The notes: generated by a model from the letters alone, not told the origin. A stretch of DNA of 64,000 bases from Clostridiales bacterium UBA1234 (GCA_002308995.1 DBWQ01000009.1:62001-126000); one strand, 5' to 3'. Shown: positions 7,947-16,760, numbered from the stretch's first letter. Translations and numbers: made by a program.

Positions 7947-9302
7947 ATGCTAGAAAAACTATTTCATTTAAAAGAAAATAATACGACAGTGGGCCAAGAG
8001 TGCATGGCGGGCTTGACCACTTTTTTTGCCATGGCTTATATTATTTTTGTCATTCCTTCCATTTTAAGTGGAACGGGAATGGATTATAATGCTGTATATG
8101 CTGCTACCATTTTTGCATCCATTGTAGGAACCTTAATTATGGGGCTCTATGCCAATGTTCCTTATGCACAAGCATCAGGGTTGGCACTGGCAAGTTTATT
8201 TGCTTATACCATTTGTGGTAACCTAGGTTACACGTGGCAACAAGCCTTAGCGATGATTTTTATGTGTGGTGTCATTAATGTGATTGTCACGATTACATCA
8301 CTTCGCAAAAGAATCATCAAAGCGATTCCTGGGTTTATGCAAGAAGCAATTACTGTGGGAATAGGATTATTTATCACTTATATTGGATTAACAAATGCCA
8401 AAATCATTGAATTTGGCGCAAGTAGTATCACAGGCGGTATTGCCAATGATGTGGTGCCAAGAATATCTGGATTTACGAGTGCAGGCGTCGTTTTGGCCAT
8501 TATCGGGTTACTAATTACCACGGTGTTATTAGTCAAAAAAGTAAAAGGTGCGTATCTTATGAGTATTATCCTAACTACTTTGATTGGGATTCCGATGGGG
8601 GTAACAAGCCTTCCTGATTTCTCAAATGGCATGCATCTTCCATCCGTTGCACCAACTTTTTTACAAATGGATTTTGAGGGGATTTTTACAGCGGGTTCTG
8701 GTTTGTTAGTGGTATTGATGACGATATTTACACTATCAGTATCAGACTTATTTGATACGATTGGCGTATTTATTGGCACGGGAAAAAAGAGTGGAATTTT
8801 TCACCTTGATGAAAATGGAAACATGCCAAAGAATTTAGAAAGAGCATTAATTGCTGATTCGGTAAGTACGGTTGTTGCCTCTGTTTTGGGAACCAGTAAT
8901 ATCACCACTTATATCGAATCAAGTGCGGGCATTGAGGCTGGTGGAAGAACAGGACTTACTTCGGTGACGGTGGCGCTTTTGTTTTTCTTATCACTATTTT
9001 TAGCACCTATCATTAGCTGTGTACCTATGGCAGCAGTAGCTCCTGTACTTATCATGATTGGATTGTCCATGCTTGCTAATATTGCAAAAATTGATTTTAA
9101 AGATTACGTGATTGCTATCCCAGCTTTCTTTATTATTGTGTTAATGCCTTTATCGTATTCGATAACTACTGGGATTGAATTTGGCTTTATTGCCTATAGT
9201 GTTACGAGTTTGTTAACGGATAAGAAAAAGGAAGTTTCACCAATGATTTATTTCTTTGCTATATTCTTTGTAATCAAGTATGTGTACCAGGCAATAGGGT
9301 AG
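7947..9302 (+). CDS. NCS2-family (AzgA-type) purine permease
   Basis: About 451 residues with 12-14 hydrophobic segments. It opens with the NNTTVGQECMAGLTTFFAMAYI block that marks the AzgA/PbuG branch of the NCS2 family. Later come SDLFDTIGVFIGTG and SSAGIEAGGRTGLTS, the half-helix and substrate-site regions. Members import guanine, hypoxanthine or adenine with protons. The ATG at 7947 is chosen because GGGGAG lies 6 bases upstream. An in-frame start at 7896 falls inside the preceding terminator hairpin and is rejected. I see no purine riboswitch in the 80-base leader. A terminator follows the gene, so it is probably monocistronic. Confidence 0.93.
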   Translation: MLEKLFHLKENNTTVGQECMAGLTTFFAMAYIIFVIPSILSGTGMDYNAVYAATIFASIVGTLIMGLYANVPYAQASGLALASLFAYTICGNLGYTWQQALAMIFMCGVINVIVTITSLRKRIIKAIPGFMQEAITVGIGLFITYIGLTNAKIIEFGASSITGGIANDVVPRISGFTSAGVVLAIIGLLITTVLLVKKVKGAYLMSIILTTLIGIPMGVTSLPDFSNGMHLPSVAPTFLQMDFEGIFTAGSGLLVVLMTIFTLSVSDLFDTIGVFIGTGKKSGIFHLDENGNMPKNLERALIADSVSTVVASVLGTSNITTYIESSAGIEAGGRTGLTSVTVALLFFLSLFLAPIISCVPMAAVAPVLIMIGLSMLANIAKIDFKDYVIAIPAFFIIVLMPLSYSITTGIEFGFIAYSVTSLLTDKKKEVSPMIYFFAIFFVIKYVYQAIG

Positions 9303-9333
9303 AAAAGGGTTGACTTTTGAAGTATGAAGAGAT

Positions 9334-9371
9334 ATACTTGTACTAGTAGAGCTAGTACAAGTATTTTTTTA
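9334..9371 (+). terminator. Terminator after purine permease gene
   Basis: ATACTTGTACTAG / CTAGTACAAGTAT thirteen-base perfect stem with a 5-base loop, followed by seven T. Confidence 0.9.
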
Positions 9372-9417
9372 AATGATAAAACTTTAAAATTGAATCATAC
9401 TAAGTAAAAAGGAATTA

Positions 9418-10129
9418 GTGATCATTATGAAAATCGTAAAAAGAATCATCAAATTCATAATTCTCGTTGCAATCGTTGCGGTGCTTATTTTTGTACAGCG
9501 AGGGCATGAACTATATATGGAGGCCATATTAGAAACACCCATTGCTGAAAAAGTAGCCAGTATCAAAGAAAAGAACAATTATACGTATTTGGATGAGATA
9601 CCAGAAATCTATAAAAAAGCAGTGATTGCAGTAGAGGATAACCGCTTTTATGCACATACACGGCATTGACCCTATTTCAGTAATTAGGGCTGTTGTACAT
9701 GATATACAGGCACTTTCGCCAGTAGAAGGAGGAAGCACCATCACCCAACAGCTTGCCAAAAATATATACTTTACCCAAGAAAAGAAAATGACTAGAAAAA
9801 TAGCAGAGGCGTTTATGGCGGTGGCATTAGAACAAGAACTAGAAAAGGACGATATCTTAGAATTATACATTAATACTTGCTATTTTGGTGATGGGTATTA
9901 CAACATCAAAGACGCTTGCAAAGGATATTTTAAAAAGGAATTAAATGAAATGACAGATTACGAAGCAACGATGCTTGCCGGCATTCCTAATGCACCAAGT
10001 GTTTATGCACCAACCAAAAATTTAGAGCTTGCAAAGCAAAGGCAAGAGCAAGTATTAGATAGCATGGTAAGGTTTAACACGATTACCAAAAAAGAAGCAG
10101 AAGAGATCTTAAAAGAAGGGGAAACTTAA
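9418..10129 (+). CDS. mtgA: Monofunctional GT51 peptidoglycan glycosyltransferase, split by +1 shift at CGG
   Basis: The joined product is about 236 residues, the normal size of a monofunctional transglycosylase. It has an N-terminal membrane anchor (about residues 5-24), then AVEDNRFY with the catalytic glutamate, EGGSTITQQLAKN, the second glutamate region, and LELYINTCYFGDG. These are all classic GT51 motifs. It polymerises lipid II into glycan strands at the outer face of the membrane. The reading frame breaks at 9661: frame one reads ACA CGG CAT TGA and stops. Skipping one C gives ACA GGC ATT GAC, which restores the family pattern HxGIDP exactly. The rest of the gene is intact. Start could be GTG 9418 or ATG 9427. 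Either a programmed +1 shift, a mutation or a sequence error. Confidence 0.85.
9661..9663 (+). other. CGG +1 frameshift site in the GT51 gene
   Basis: In frame one the codons are CAT ACA CGG CAT TGA. Dropping the C of CGG yields GGC (Gly), continuing as GIDPIS. The stop comes two codons after the CGG in the unshifted frame. Confidence 0.8.
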
Positions 10130-10193
10130 ACTCTGGAACGTCCTTATTAGACCAAAGCTTTTATGACAGAATAGAAATATAGTACTTCAAATA

Positions 10194-10381
10194 AAAAATG
10201 TATTCCATTTTGCACGGGACTACGCTCATAAGAAAAGACACGTGAAAGCTTCGTACAGCATACAAAAATTTTTACAAGGAATCCGGCTGACGCACTCCTT
10301 ATAAAAATTTTTTTTGCTGTAAACATAGCTTTCACGGCTTTTCTAATTCACTCCGTATGTGCTTAAATGGAATACATTTTT
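10194..10381. repeat. 188-bp hairpin element, copy A
   Basis: Bounded by a 17-bp perfect inverted repeat (10194-10210 and 10365-10381). Further paired blocks lie inside: GCAC/GTGC, AGAAAAG/CTTTTCT, CGTGAAAGCT/AGCTTTCACG, ACAGCA/TGCTGT, an A/T-rich stretch and AAGGA/TCCTT. The apical loop is near 10285. It occupies the whole gap between the GT51 gene and the clpB stop codon, and its right arm touches that stop. A related element lies at 48720-48915. It contains no gene. It could be a MITE-like element or a structured RNA. Confidence 0.8.
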
Positions 10382-12974
10382 ATTTGACAATTAGTTCTGT
10401 TTTGTTAAAATCAACCGTTATTTCTGAGTTCGGCTTTACCTTTTCCTCCAAAATACTTCTGGCAATTAATGTTTCTAGCTTTCTTTGCACAAATCTCTTT
10501 AAAGGTCTTGCACCATAAACTGGGTCGTAGCCGTTATCGATTAAATAATCTTTGGCGCTATCTGTTAAGGTAAGGGATAGGTGCTTTTCCGTAAGTCTAT
10601 TTTCTAAGTCTTTGATTAATAAGTCTAAAATCTTTCTAATTTGCTCTTTTTGTAATGGCTTGTAGAAGACGATTTCATCGAGCCTATTTAAAAATTCTGG
10701 TCGAAAACTTTGCTTTAATAGTTTTTCAACTTTTTCTTTGGCATCTGGTGAAATTTCTCCATTTTCTGTGATTCCTTCTAAGATGTAATCAGAGCCTAAG
10801 TTAGAAGTCAAGATAATAATCGTATTTTTAAAATCAACGGTTCTACCTTGAGAATCGGTGATTCTTCCGTCATCTAATACTTGAAGAAGTACGTTAAATA
10901 CATCTGGATGGGCTTTTTCAATTTCATCAAATAGAATGACACTATATGGTTTTCTACGAACTGCCTCGGTAAGTTGACCGCCTTCTTCATAACCAACATA
11001 CCCTGGAGGAGCTCCAATTAAACGAGAAACACTAAATTTCTCCATGTATTCCGACATATCAATTCTTACGATATTATGCTCATCATCAAATAAGCTTTCG
11101 GCAAGTGCTTTGGCAAGCTCTGTTTTACCAACACCTGTAGGACCTAAAAATAAGAAGGAACCAATGGGTCTTTTCTCATCTTGTATGCCAGCGCGAGAGC
11201 GGATAATAGCTTCGGTAACTTTTTGGACAGCTTCGTCTTGACCAATCACTCTTTGATGTAGTATTTTATCTAAGTTTAAGATTTTATTTCTTTCACTTTC
11301 CATTAACTTTGTAACAGGAATGCCAGTCCATTTGGCAACGATTTTAGATATTTCATCTTCAGTAACTTTGTTACGAAGTAGGGAAGGGGTGCTATCTTTT
11401 TTCTCTGCTTTTTCTTCTTCTTCTTTTAACTGTTTTTGAAGTTCTGGAAGACGACCATATTTTAATTCTGCTGCCTTATCTAGTTTGTAATCACGTTCTG
11501 CGGCTTCCATTTGGGCGTTGACTGATTCAATTTCTTCACGAAGTTTTTGCACCTTGCCAATCGAGTCTTTTTCACTTTCCCATTTTGCTTTTAAGGTGTT
11601 AAACTTATCTTTTAATTCTGCTTTTTCTTTTTGAATTTCCTCCAAACGCTTTAAGGAGAATTCATCATTTTCTTTCTTTAATGCCGTTTCTTCAATTTCG
11701 CATTGCATGATTTTATGAGAGATTTCATCAAGCTCTGTTGGCATGGATTCGAGTTCTGTTTTGATTAAAGCGCAGGCTTCATCAATTAAATCGATAGCTT
11801 TATCTGGTAGAAAACGATCGGTAATGTAACGATGGGAGAGAGTAGCGGCTGCAATGATGGCACTATCGGCAATTTTCACACCATGATAAACTTCATATCT
11901 TTCTTTTAGTCCTCTTAAAATAGAAATGGTATCTTCAACACTTGGTTCATCTACCAAGACTGGCTGGAACCTTCTTTCTAGCGCAGCATCTTTTTCAATA
12001 TATTCACGATATTCATTTAAAGTGGTGGCACCAATGCAGTGAAGCTCTCCTCTGGCAAGCATTGGCTTTAAGATGTTTCCAGCATCCATGGCACCATCCG
12101 TTTTGCCAGCACCTACAATTAAATGAAGCTCATCTATAAACAAGATGATTTTTCCTTCACTCTTTTTCACTTCTTGTAGAACTGCTTTTAATCTCTCTTC
12201 AAATTCACCACGATACTTGGCACCGGCAACTAAGGCACCCATATCCAAAGAGAAAATGGTGCAATCTTTTAAGCCTTCTGGCACATCACCACGCACAATT
12301 CTAAGAGCCATACCTTCTGCAATCGCTGTTTTACCAACACCTGGCTCACCAATTAGCACAGGATTATTTTTGGTTTTTCTGGAAAGAATACGAATCACAT
12401 TTCGAATTTCATCATCTCTACCAATCACGGGATCTAGCTTTTGTTTTCTTGCCATATCCACTAAATCGGTACCATATTTTTTAAGGACATCGTAAGTGGA
12501 TTCTGGGTTATCTGTGGTAACTCTCGCGTTGCCACGTACCTCTGCCAAAACCTTCAAAAACTTTTCGTAGGTAATTTGGAAAGTTTTGAAAAGGTTTGCA
12601 AGTCCTTGGCTTGGTTTATTGATGATACCAAGCATAATGTGCTCCACTGAAACATATTCGTCCTTCATTTTCTTCATCACTTTTTCGGCTTCCACAAGCG
12701 CCATATCCAAATCTCCAGAAACATAAATGTTGCCACTTTGTCTTGGCGTACCTACAATGCGAGCTTTTTGACTTACTAATTGTTCCACTTGACTTTCAAA
12801 TGTATCCGGCACATTCATTTTGTGAAGAAGTTCCTTAATTAAACTATCTTCCCCTCTTAATAAAGCCAAAAGTACATGCTCCTGACCAACCTCCGTATGT
12901 TGATACTCGATAGCAATGTTTTGTGCCTCTTGCACTGCCTCGATTGATTTTTGAGTAAATTGATTCAAATTCAT
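10380..12974 (-). CDS. clpB: Protein disaggregase ClpB
   Basis: About 864 residues, the usual ClpB length. ATG at 12974 is chosen because AAGGAGG lies 7 bases upstream on the minus strand. Domains in order: a double Clp-N repeat (1-150), AAA1 with Walker A GEPGVGKT near 205 and the FIDELH Walker B, the long coiled-coil middle domain (about 405-525) that separates ClpB from other Clp ATPases, and AAA2 with GPTGVGKT near 602 and a small D2 C-terminal domain. It extracts polypeptides from aggregates together with DnaK. A near-perfect CIRCE element just downstream of its promoter shows HrcA-type heat-shock control. Hsp20 at 2273 shares a similar site. Confidence 0.97.
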   Translation of the reverse strand: MNLNQFTQKSIEAVQEAQNIAIEYQHTEVGQEHVLLALLRGEDSLIKELLHKMNVPDTFESQVEQLVSQKARIVGTPRQSGNIYVSGDLDMALVEAEKVMKKMKDEYVSVEHIMLGIINKPSQGLANLFKTFQITYEKFLKVLAEVRGNARVTTDNPESTYDVLKKYGTDLVDMARKQKLDPVIGRDDEIRNVIRILSRKTKNNPVLIGEPGVGKTAIAEGMALRIVRGDVPEGLKDCTIFSLDMGALVAGAKYRGEFEERLKAVLQEVKKSEGKIILFIDELHLIVGAGKTDGAMDAGNILKPMLARGELHCIGATTLNEYREYIEKDAALERRFQPVLVDEPSVEDTISILRGLKERYEVYHGVKIADSAIIAAATLSHRYITDRFLPDKAIDLIDEACALIKTELESMPTELDEISHKIMQCEIEETALKKENDEFSLKRLEEIQKEKAELKDKFNTLKAKWESEKDSIGKVQKLREEIESVNAQMEAAERDYKLDKAAELKYGRLPELQKQLKEEEEKAEKKDSTPSLLRNKVTEDEISKIVAKWTGIPVTKLMESERNKILNLDKILHQRVIGQDEAVQKVTEAIIRSRAGIQDEKRPIGSFLFLGPTGVGKTELAKALAESLFDDEHNIVRIDMSEYMEKFSVSRLIGAPPGYVGYEEGGQLTEAVRRKPYSVILFDEIEKAHPDVFNVLLQVLDDGRITDSQGRTVDFKNTIIILTSNLGSDYILEGITENGEISPDAKEKVEKLLKQSFRPEFLNRLDEIVFYKPLQKEQIRKILDLLIKDLENRLTEKHLSLTLTDSAKDYLIDNGYDPVYGARPLKRFVQRKLETLIARSILEEKVKPNSEITVDFNKTELIVK

Positions 12975-13016
12975 CACATAACCTCCTTTATCATTTTCCA
13001 AAAGTAGTATCTACTT

Positions 13017-13043
13017 TTAGCACTCTTTATATTCGACTGCTAA
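13017..13043 (-). promoter_or_regulatory. CIRCE operator of clpB
   Basis: On the plus strand TTAGCACTC, a 9-base spacer and GACTGCTAA. That is 17 of 18 arm positions identical to CIRCE. It lies immediately after the -10 box of the clpB promoter, ideal for HrcA repression. Confidence 0.9.
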
Positions 13044-13044
13044 T

Positions 13045-13073
13045 ATCATATTACAAAGGTCAGAGAAAGTCAA
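13045..13073 (-). promoter_or_regulatory. clpB promoter
   Basis: On the minus strand TTGACT, a 17-base spacer and TATGAT. The CIRCE element begins one base after the -10 box. Confidence 0.85.
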
Positions 13074-13082
13074 TATGTTTTT

Positions 13083-13127
13083 AAAAAATAAATACCCCAC
13101 TACCATTTTGATTTGGTAGAGGGGTGT
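13083..13127 (-). terminator. Terminator after MBL hydrolase gene
   Basis: On the minus strand CCCCTCTACC pairs with GGTAGTGGGG, followed by a T-rich run. Confidence 0.75.
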
Positions 13128-13130
13128 TTG

Positions 13131-13808
13131 TTACATTTCAATGGATGTTCCCTGAATCAGTTTTTGAATTTTTTCTTTGTCATCTAGGTGCATCAAAACT
13201 ACATGAGCACCAGTATTGGCAATCTTTTGTAAGTATTCTAAATGCTCGTCGAGCTTTAAGTGTACTTCACCACTGTTTGCCGAAACATCCACAAAGAGAT
13301 AGAAGTTTTCGCCTTTATCGATGTAGTAGGCAAAAGGGGCAAGCGTTCTGGTATCACCAGTGTACACAATATTGGCATTAACGATAACGGTATAAAAGCC
13401 ATAGCAGTCCATGCCGGCGGCGTGAGTGGTCTGAATAAACTGAATCTTGCGGTTAAAGTTTCGTGTGTAAAGCTCTGTGCCAGAGGCATCTTTTCTAGGG
13501 GCACCACGCATAGCAAGACAAGCTTCAATGTCTTTGCAAGCACTCATTAAATTGATGTTTTTCTTTAGCACAAAATGGCACCAAAGGATAAATTGGGCAA
13601 GGCTTCCGGCATGGTCATCGTGAAGGTGAGTAATGATCACGTCAATGCCATCCACGCTTTCTAAAAGATCTTTCATTTTTTGAAGCTTTGGAAACACGGT
13701 AATACCGCAATCGATTAGCACAAAGCGGTTGTTTTCGATGAAGTAGGCGGAATTATTGTTTTCGCCAAAGCCAGCATCTTTGCCCAAAAAGGTGAGAACA
13801 TTCTGCAT
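13131..13808 (-). CDS. MBL-fold metallohydrolase
   Basis: About 225 residues. The metallo-beta-lactamase signature THLHDDHAG is present near residue 60, with IDCG before it, a later THAAG, YTGDTR near residue 150 and MHLDD near the end. Together these supply the usual two-metal ligands (HxHxDH, His, Asp, His). The overall arrangement is closest to RNase Z-like or general MBL hydrolases, but the RNase Z exosite arm is absent, so the substrate is unknown. It is monocistronic between clpB and an HD-domain gene, with its own terminator. Confidence 0.85.
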   Translation of the reverse strand: MQNVLTFLGKDAGFGENNNSAYFIENNRFVLIDCGITVFPKLQKMKDLLESVDGIDVIITHLHDDHAGSLAQFILWCHFVLKKNINLMSACKDIEACLAMRGAPRKDASGTELYTRNFNRKIQFIQTTHAAGMDCYGFYTVIVNANIVYTGDTRTLAPFAYYIDKGENFYLFVDVSANSGEVHLKLDEHLEYLQKIANTGAHVVLMHLDDKEKIQKLIQGTSIEM

Positions 13809-13924
13809 AGATAGAACCTTCCTTTCAAAAAAATTAAAATTTGCTTCATTATAATATGATTAACATAAAAATGCAAGGGAGAAGCTGAATTTTCATAAAT
13901 AGGGTTGCAAGAAGTTATGCTTGT

Positions 13925-14605
13925 TTACGACTCAATAGAGGAGAGATATGATTTAAAATATTCTTCCCACTCTGGTACATTTTCTTCCTCAAATAAATGA
14001 TGAAGCATCTCCACCACAATTTGATGCCTATTTTGTGCCTCTTGTTTTCCAGCTGTAGTCAGCATTAAACCTTTTAATTTTAAGATTTTTTCAAATAAAT
14101 GACATACGGAGGTGGAAGAAGTATTTTTCATATAATTTGTAGCATCTAAGATTTCACGAGGAAAAATGGTTTTATCAAAAAATGAATCTCCATGTTTTAG
14201 GCTATATTGATAGGTACGAATAACACCTGTTACTCCTAAGGCATCGCACATATCGGCATCCGAAACAATTTTTCCTTCTAGAGTATTTGGTACTAATCCT
14301 TTTAAACGTGTGCTATAACCAAGTTTTGTCAGTTCTGAACAAATCAGCTCCTGTTTTTCTTGTGATACTTTGCATTCTTTCAAAATCTTTCTGGCATGAG
14401 GAAGCTTTTTGGCATTCTCCATGCCAAATAATTTATAATCATCCACATCGTGCAAAAGCGCAATGTAGGAAACTATTTCAAAATCAGCATGTTCTTTTTT
14501 AGCAAAGTCGGTAGCAAGACGAAGCACACGCATCACATGATCCATATTGTGGCCAGAATCATCAGCCATTAATAAATCCGAAACTTTTGAAATCAACTCA
14601 TCCAT
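13925..14605 (-). CDS. HD-domain phosphohydrolase
   Basis: About 226 residues from ATG 14605, which has GAGGTG about 10 bases upstream; longer starts run into the SASP terminator hairpin. Metal-binding HD superfamily pattern: H at about residue 20 (SGHNMDHVMRV), the HD pair in ALLHDVDDYK near residue 55, and D in VSDADMCDALG near residue 115. This spacing matches YedJ-type HD phosphohydrolases, which act on nucleotides or other phosphate esters. The substrate is unknown. The gene lies downstream of the spore protein gene but is separated from it by a terminator. Confidence 0.85.
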   Translation of the reverse strand: MDELISKVSDLLMADDSGHNMDHVMRVLRLATDFAKKEHADFEIVSYIALLHDVDDYKLFGMENAKKLPHARKILKECKVSQEKQELICSELTKLGYSTRLKGLVPNTLEGKIVSDADMCDALGVTGVIRTYQYSLKHGDSFFDKTIFPREILDATNYMKNTSSTSVCHLFEKILKLKGLMLTTAGKQEAQNRHQIVVEMLHHLFEEENVPEWEEYFKSYLSSIES

Positions 14606-14654
14606 CAAAAAACACCTCAAGAAAATTGTAACAAAAAATAGAGCATGATACAAC

Positions 14655-14690
14655 AAAAAAGAATGACCAAAAAATAGCCATTCTTTTTTA
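14655..14690 (-). terminator. Terminator after SASP gene
   Basis: AAAAAAGAATG and CATTCTTTTTT arms around a 13-base loop, T-rich on both sides. Confidence 0.75.
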
Positions 14691-14736
14691 TTTGTGAAAA
14701 CAAATTCATCACAATCAATCATCAATTAAACAATCG

Positions 14737-14937
14737 TTATTTAGACATATTGCTTTCAGCTTGATGGATAAGTTTTTTAACCATATAACCACCGATAGTA
14801 CCAGCTTGCTTAGAAGTTAAGTCACCATTATAACCTTGCTTTAGGTTAACACCAACTTCATTAGCAACCTCTTGCTTAAATCTGTTCATAGCCTCTTTAG
14901 CACCAGGTACCTCATAAGAACTATTAGACTTTGCCAT
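14737..14937 (-). CDS. Alpha/beta-type small acid-soluble spore protein
   Basis: 66 residues. The ATG at 14937 follows GGAGGTG closely. It contains the conserved germination-protease region EVANEVGV and the C-terminal block GTIGGYMVKKLIHQAE that characterises alpha/beta SASPs. These proteins coat forespore DNA, switch it to the A form and protect it from UV and oxidants, and are degraded at germination. The gene is monocistronic. Its presence shows that the host lineage forms endospores. Regulation by the forespore sigma factor G is expected from the family; I did not identify a convincing SigG promoter by eye. Confidence 0.95.
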   Translation of the reverse strand: MAKSNSSYEVPGAKEAMNRFKQEVANEVGVNLKQGYNGDLTSKQAGTIGGYMVKKLIHQAESNMSK

Positions 14938-15053
14938 TTTTGTTTCACCTCCGAATATGATGAATAAATGAAAAGAAAAAATCTTTTCACTTATATGATG
15001 TACGAAAAAACAATAAATAATCATGGAAGTTTAAGGCAAGAAAACAATCAAGC

Positions 15054-15163
15054 GGGACCGACCAAGAGGGACGCTCCATTTTGGTCGCTCGCACTTTCCA
15101 GAGACCCTCTCGCGCAAGGCTTTCAAGGAGCGTTTTCCGACCAAAAGGGACAGACGTTGTTTT
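15054..15163 (+). repeat. Inverted repeat, left copy (about 110 bp)
   Basis: Pairs with 15395-15509 in opposite orientation at roughly 90% identity by eye. It contains a small internal hairpin (GACCAA...TTGGTC) and is clearly richer in G and C than its surroundings. Confidence 0.85.
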
Positions 15164-15394
15164 TTATTATAAATAGCAAGCTTTAAACGATGTTTTATGT
15201 TGAAAATCATTTCACCATAAGAGTATTAATTCATCATATTTCTATAAATTTACCGATAATTAATATAGGACAAATCAAAAATCAATTGAATTGTTTTTTT
15301 ATGATAGAATAACCAATTAGAAAAATAATATGATTAAATAAACGTTTTTTCTTTAAAAACAAGATTTGAAAATGCCTAAAATAAAAGGAAAAAA

Positions 15395-15509
15395 CAAGGT
15401 GTGTCCCCTTTGGTCGGAAAGTGTACCTTGAAAGCCTTGGGCGAGAGGGTCTCTGGGAAGTGCGAGCGACCAAAATGGAGCGTCCCTCTTGGTCGCTCTT
15501 GGTCGGTCT
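15395..15509 (-). repeat. Inverted repeat, right copy (about 115 bp)
   Basis: Reverse-complement partner of 15054-15163. It differs by a few substitutions and by one extra 10-base unit (GACC-AAGAGC type) duplicated near its outer end. It ends about 55 bases before the dut start. Confidence 0.85.
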
Positions 15510-15565
15510 TGCAGAGCTTTGTTTTTTGCGATATACTTTTGTTAATTTGAAGGGGAGGATGTTTT

Positions 15566-16075
15566 ATGAGAGTGAGAGGTTTTGAGGTTTGCAAGGGGTT
15601 TGAGGATAAGGATATTTCGCTTCCAGTGAGAAAAACGAAAAATTCAGTGGGTTATGACTTTGAGGCTGCGGAGGATACGGTGATTCCTTCGATATGGAAG
15701 GTTGTTTTTGCGAATATGGGGAAGTTTTTGAAAGGGGATAAGGAGTTTGAGACGTTTAAGCCAACTCTTGTGAAGACGGGTGTTAAGTCATATTTTGCAG
15801 AGGATGAGGGTTTGTTTTTGGCGAATCGCAGTTCGCATCCTGGTAAGAAGGGTTTGGTGCTTGCCAATAGTATTGGTGTGATTGAGAGTGATTATTATAA
15901 TAATGTGGATAATGATGGTCATGTGATGTTTGCTTATTATAATTTTTTTCCTGTGGATGTGACAATTAAAAAACATGAGGTTTGTGGGCAAGGCTTTTTC
16001 CAAAAGTTTTTGGTGACGGATGATGATAGGGCAGAGGGTGTGAGAAAGGGTGGCTTTGGTAGTACGGATAAATAA
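15566..16075 (+). CDS. dut: dUTP diphosphatase
   Basis: About 169 residues with all five dUTPase motifs in order: GYDFEAAED (I), ANRSSHPGKKGLVLANS (II), a uracil-binding hairpin region IGVIESDYYNN (III), GQGFFQKF (IV) and RKGGFGSTDK (V, the nucleotide-closing arm). It hydrolyses dUTP to dUMP and pyrophosphate, keeping uracil out of DNA and feeding dTMP synthesis. The trimeric dUTPase fold is implied. About 25 extra residues between motifs I and II lengthen it relative to the 145-residue family norm. GGGGAGG precedes the ATG. The coding strand is unusually rich in GTG, TTT and GGT codons compared with its neighbours, which may indicate separate origin. Confidence 0.93.
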   Translation: MRVRGFEVCKGFEDKDISLPVRKTKNSVGYDFEAAEDTVIPSIWKVVFANMGKFLKGDKEFETFKPTLVKTGVKSYFAEDEGLFLANRSSHPGKKGLVLANSIGVIESDYYNNVDNDGHVMFAYYNFFPVDVTIKKHEVCGQGFFQKFLVTDDDRAEGVRKGGFGSTDK

Positions 16076-16106
16076 AAAAGAAATGGGAGTTTTCCCATTT
16101 CTTTTT
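16074..16106. terminator. Bidirectional terminator between dut and the SPFH gene
   Basis: AAAAAGAAATGGG / CCCATTTCTTTTT stem with a 6-base loop; T runs on both strands. Confidence 0.85.
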
Positions 16107-16111
16107 GAATA

Positions 16112-16681
16112 CTAATATTGGATTGGATCGTCATTTTGATTTAAGCTACGACTCTTGTGTGGTGTAAACAGTTTGACGGTGTTTTTGGAATAGCGATTTA
16201 AATCGAGATAGGTGATTTTATAGCTATTGATTTTGATGCATAGAGGTAATGCTTGGCTTTCTAAGTTTCTTTTGAATTCGTTATTTAAGGATACTTCATT
16301 AATCATAGGACTTTTTAGTGATATGACAGCGTGGTACATGGCTCCTTGTAAAACATCATCTATACTCCTTCTGGTTTTGTCTAAGTTATATAGTACGTCT
16401 TCTAGGTTACTTGCGGAGTAGCTAATGTTAAAGATGACTCTTACAGCTTTTCCATCTTCGCTTTCATAATAGTTAGAGTAAGTGGTATAGATGGGTGAGG
16501 TTGATATTTTAGTGGTTACTTTATCGGTTGAGGGATTAAAAAAATAGTATCCCTTTCTTACGGTTTTTAGATAGTGTGTGTTTCTATCAATAATATGTAC
16601 CGTGTTGGATGGTACTTTTCGTATTCTGGCTGCTAAAACAAAAATCCCAAAAAATAGCGCGAGTGAAATAAGATTTGTCAT
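16112..16681 (-). CDS. Short SPFH/stomatin-like membrane protein
   Basis: About 189 residues. One N-terminal transmembrane helix (about residues 3-20) precedes a domain that resembles the SPFH/band-7 core: VPSNTVHIIDRNTHYLKTVRKGYYFF near the start and RVIFNISYSASNLEDVLYNL in the middle. Typical stomatin-type proteins are 250-320 residues with a C-terminal coiled coil, which is missing here, so this is a minimal form. Such proteins scaffold membrane microdomains and proteases. The ATG at 16681 has GGGGGATC upstream. Divergent from ispH. Confidence 0.7.
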   Translation of the reverse strand: MTNLISLALFFGIFVLAARIRKVPSNTVHIIDRNTHYLKTVRKGYYFFNPSTDKVTTKISTSPIYTTYSNYYESEDGKAVRVIFNISYSASNLEDVLYNLDKTRRSIDDVLQGAMYHAVISLKSPMINEVSLNNEFKRNLESQALPLCIKINSYKITYLDLNRYSKNTVKLFTPHKSRSLNQNDDPIQY

Positions 16682-16760
16682 CGTGATCCCCCCTAAGTTT
16701 TTATTATATCATAACTGACAAATTTGAAAATATAAAATGAAAAAATAAGGAGTTTTTTGT

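Larger units (their letters stand above)
14938..15565. other. 628-base intergenic region between SASP and dut
   Basis: Divergent control region between the spore protein gene (minus) and dut (plus). It holds two inverted copies of a roughly 110-bp GC-richer repeat, described separately. An AT-rich centre (about 15170-15390) shows no coding frame, RNA gene or recognised regulatory site. Confidence 0.7.

Noticed and set aside
9418..10129. Simple pseudogene call for the GT51 gene and the other split genes
   Set aside because: Downstream halves keep all motifs with no further damage, and five independent breaks at the same codon argue against random decay. Sequencing error is not excluded.
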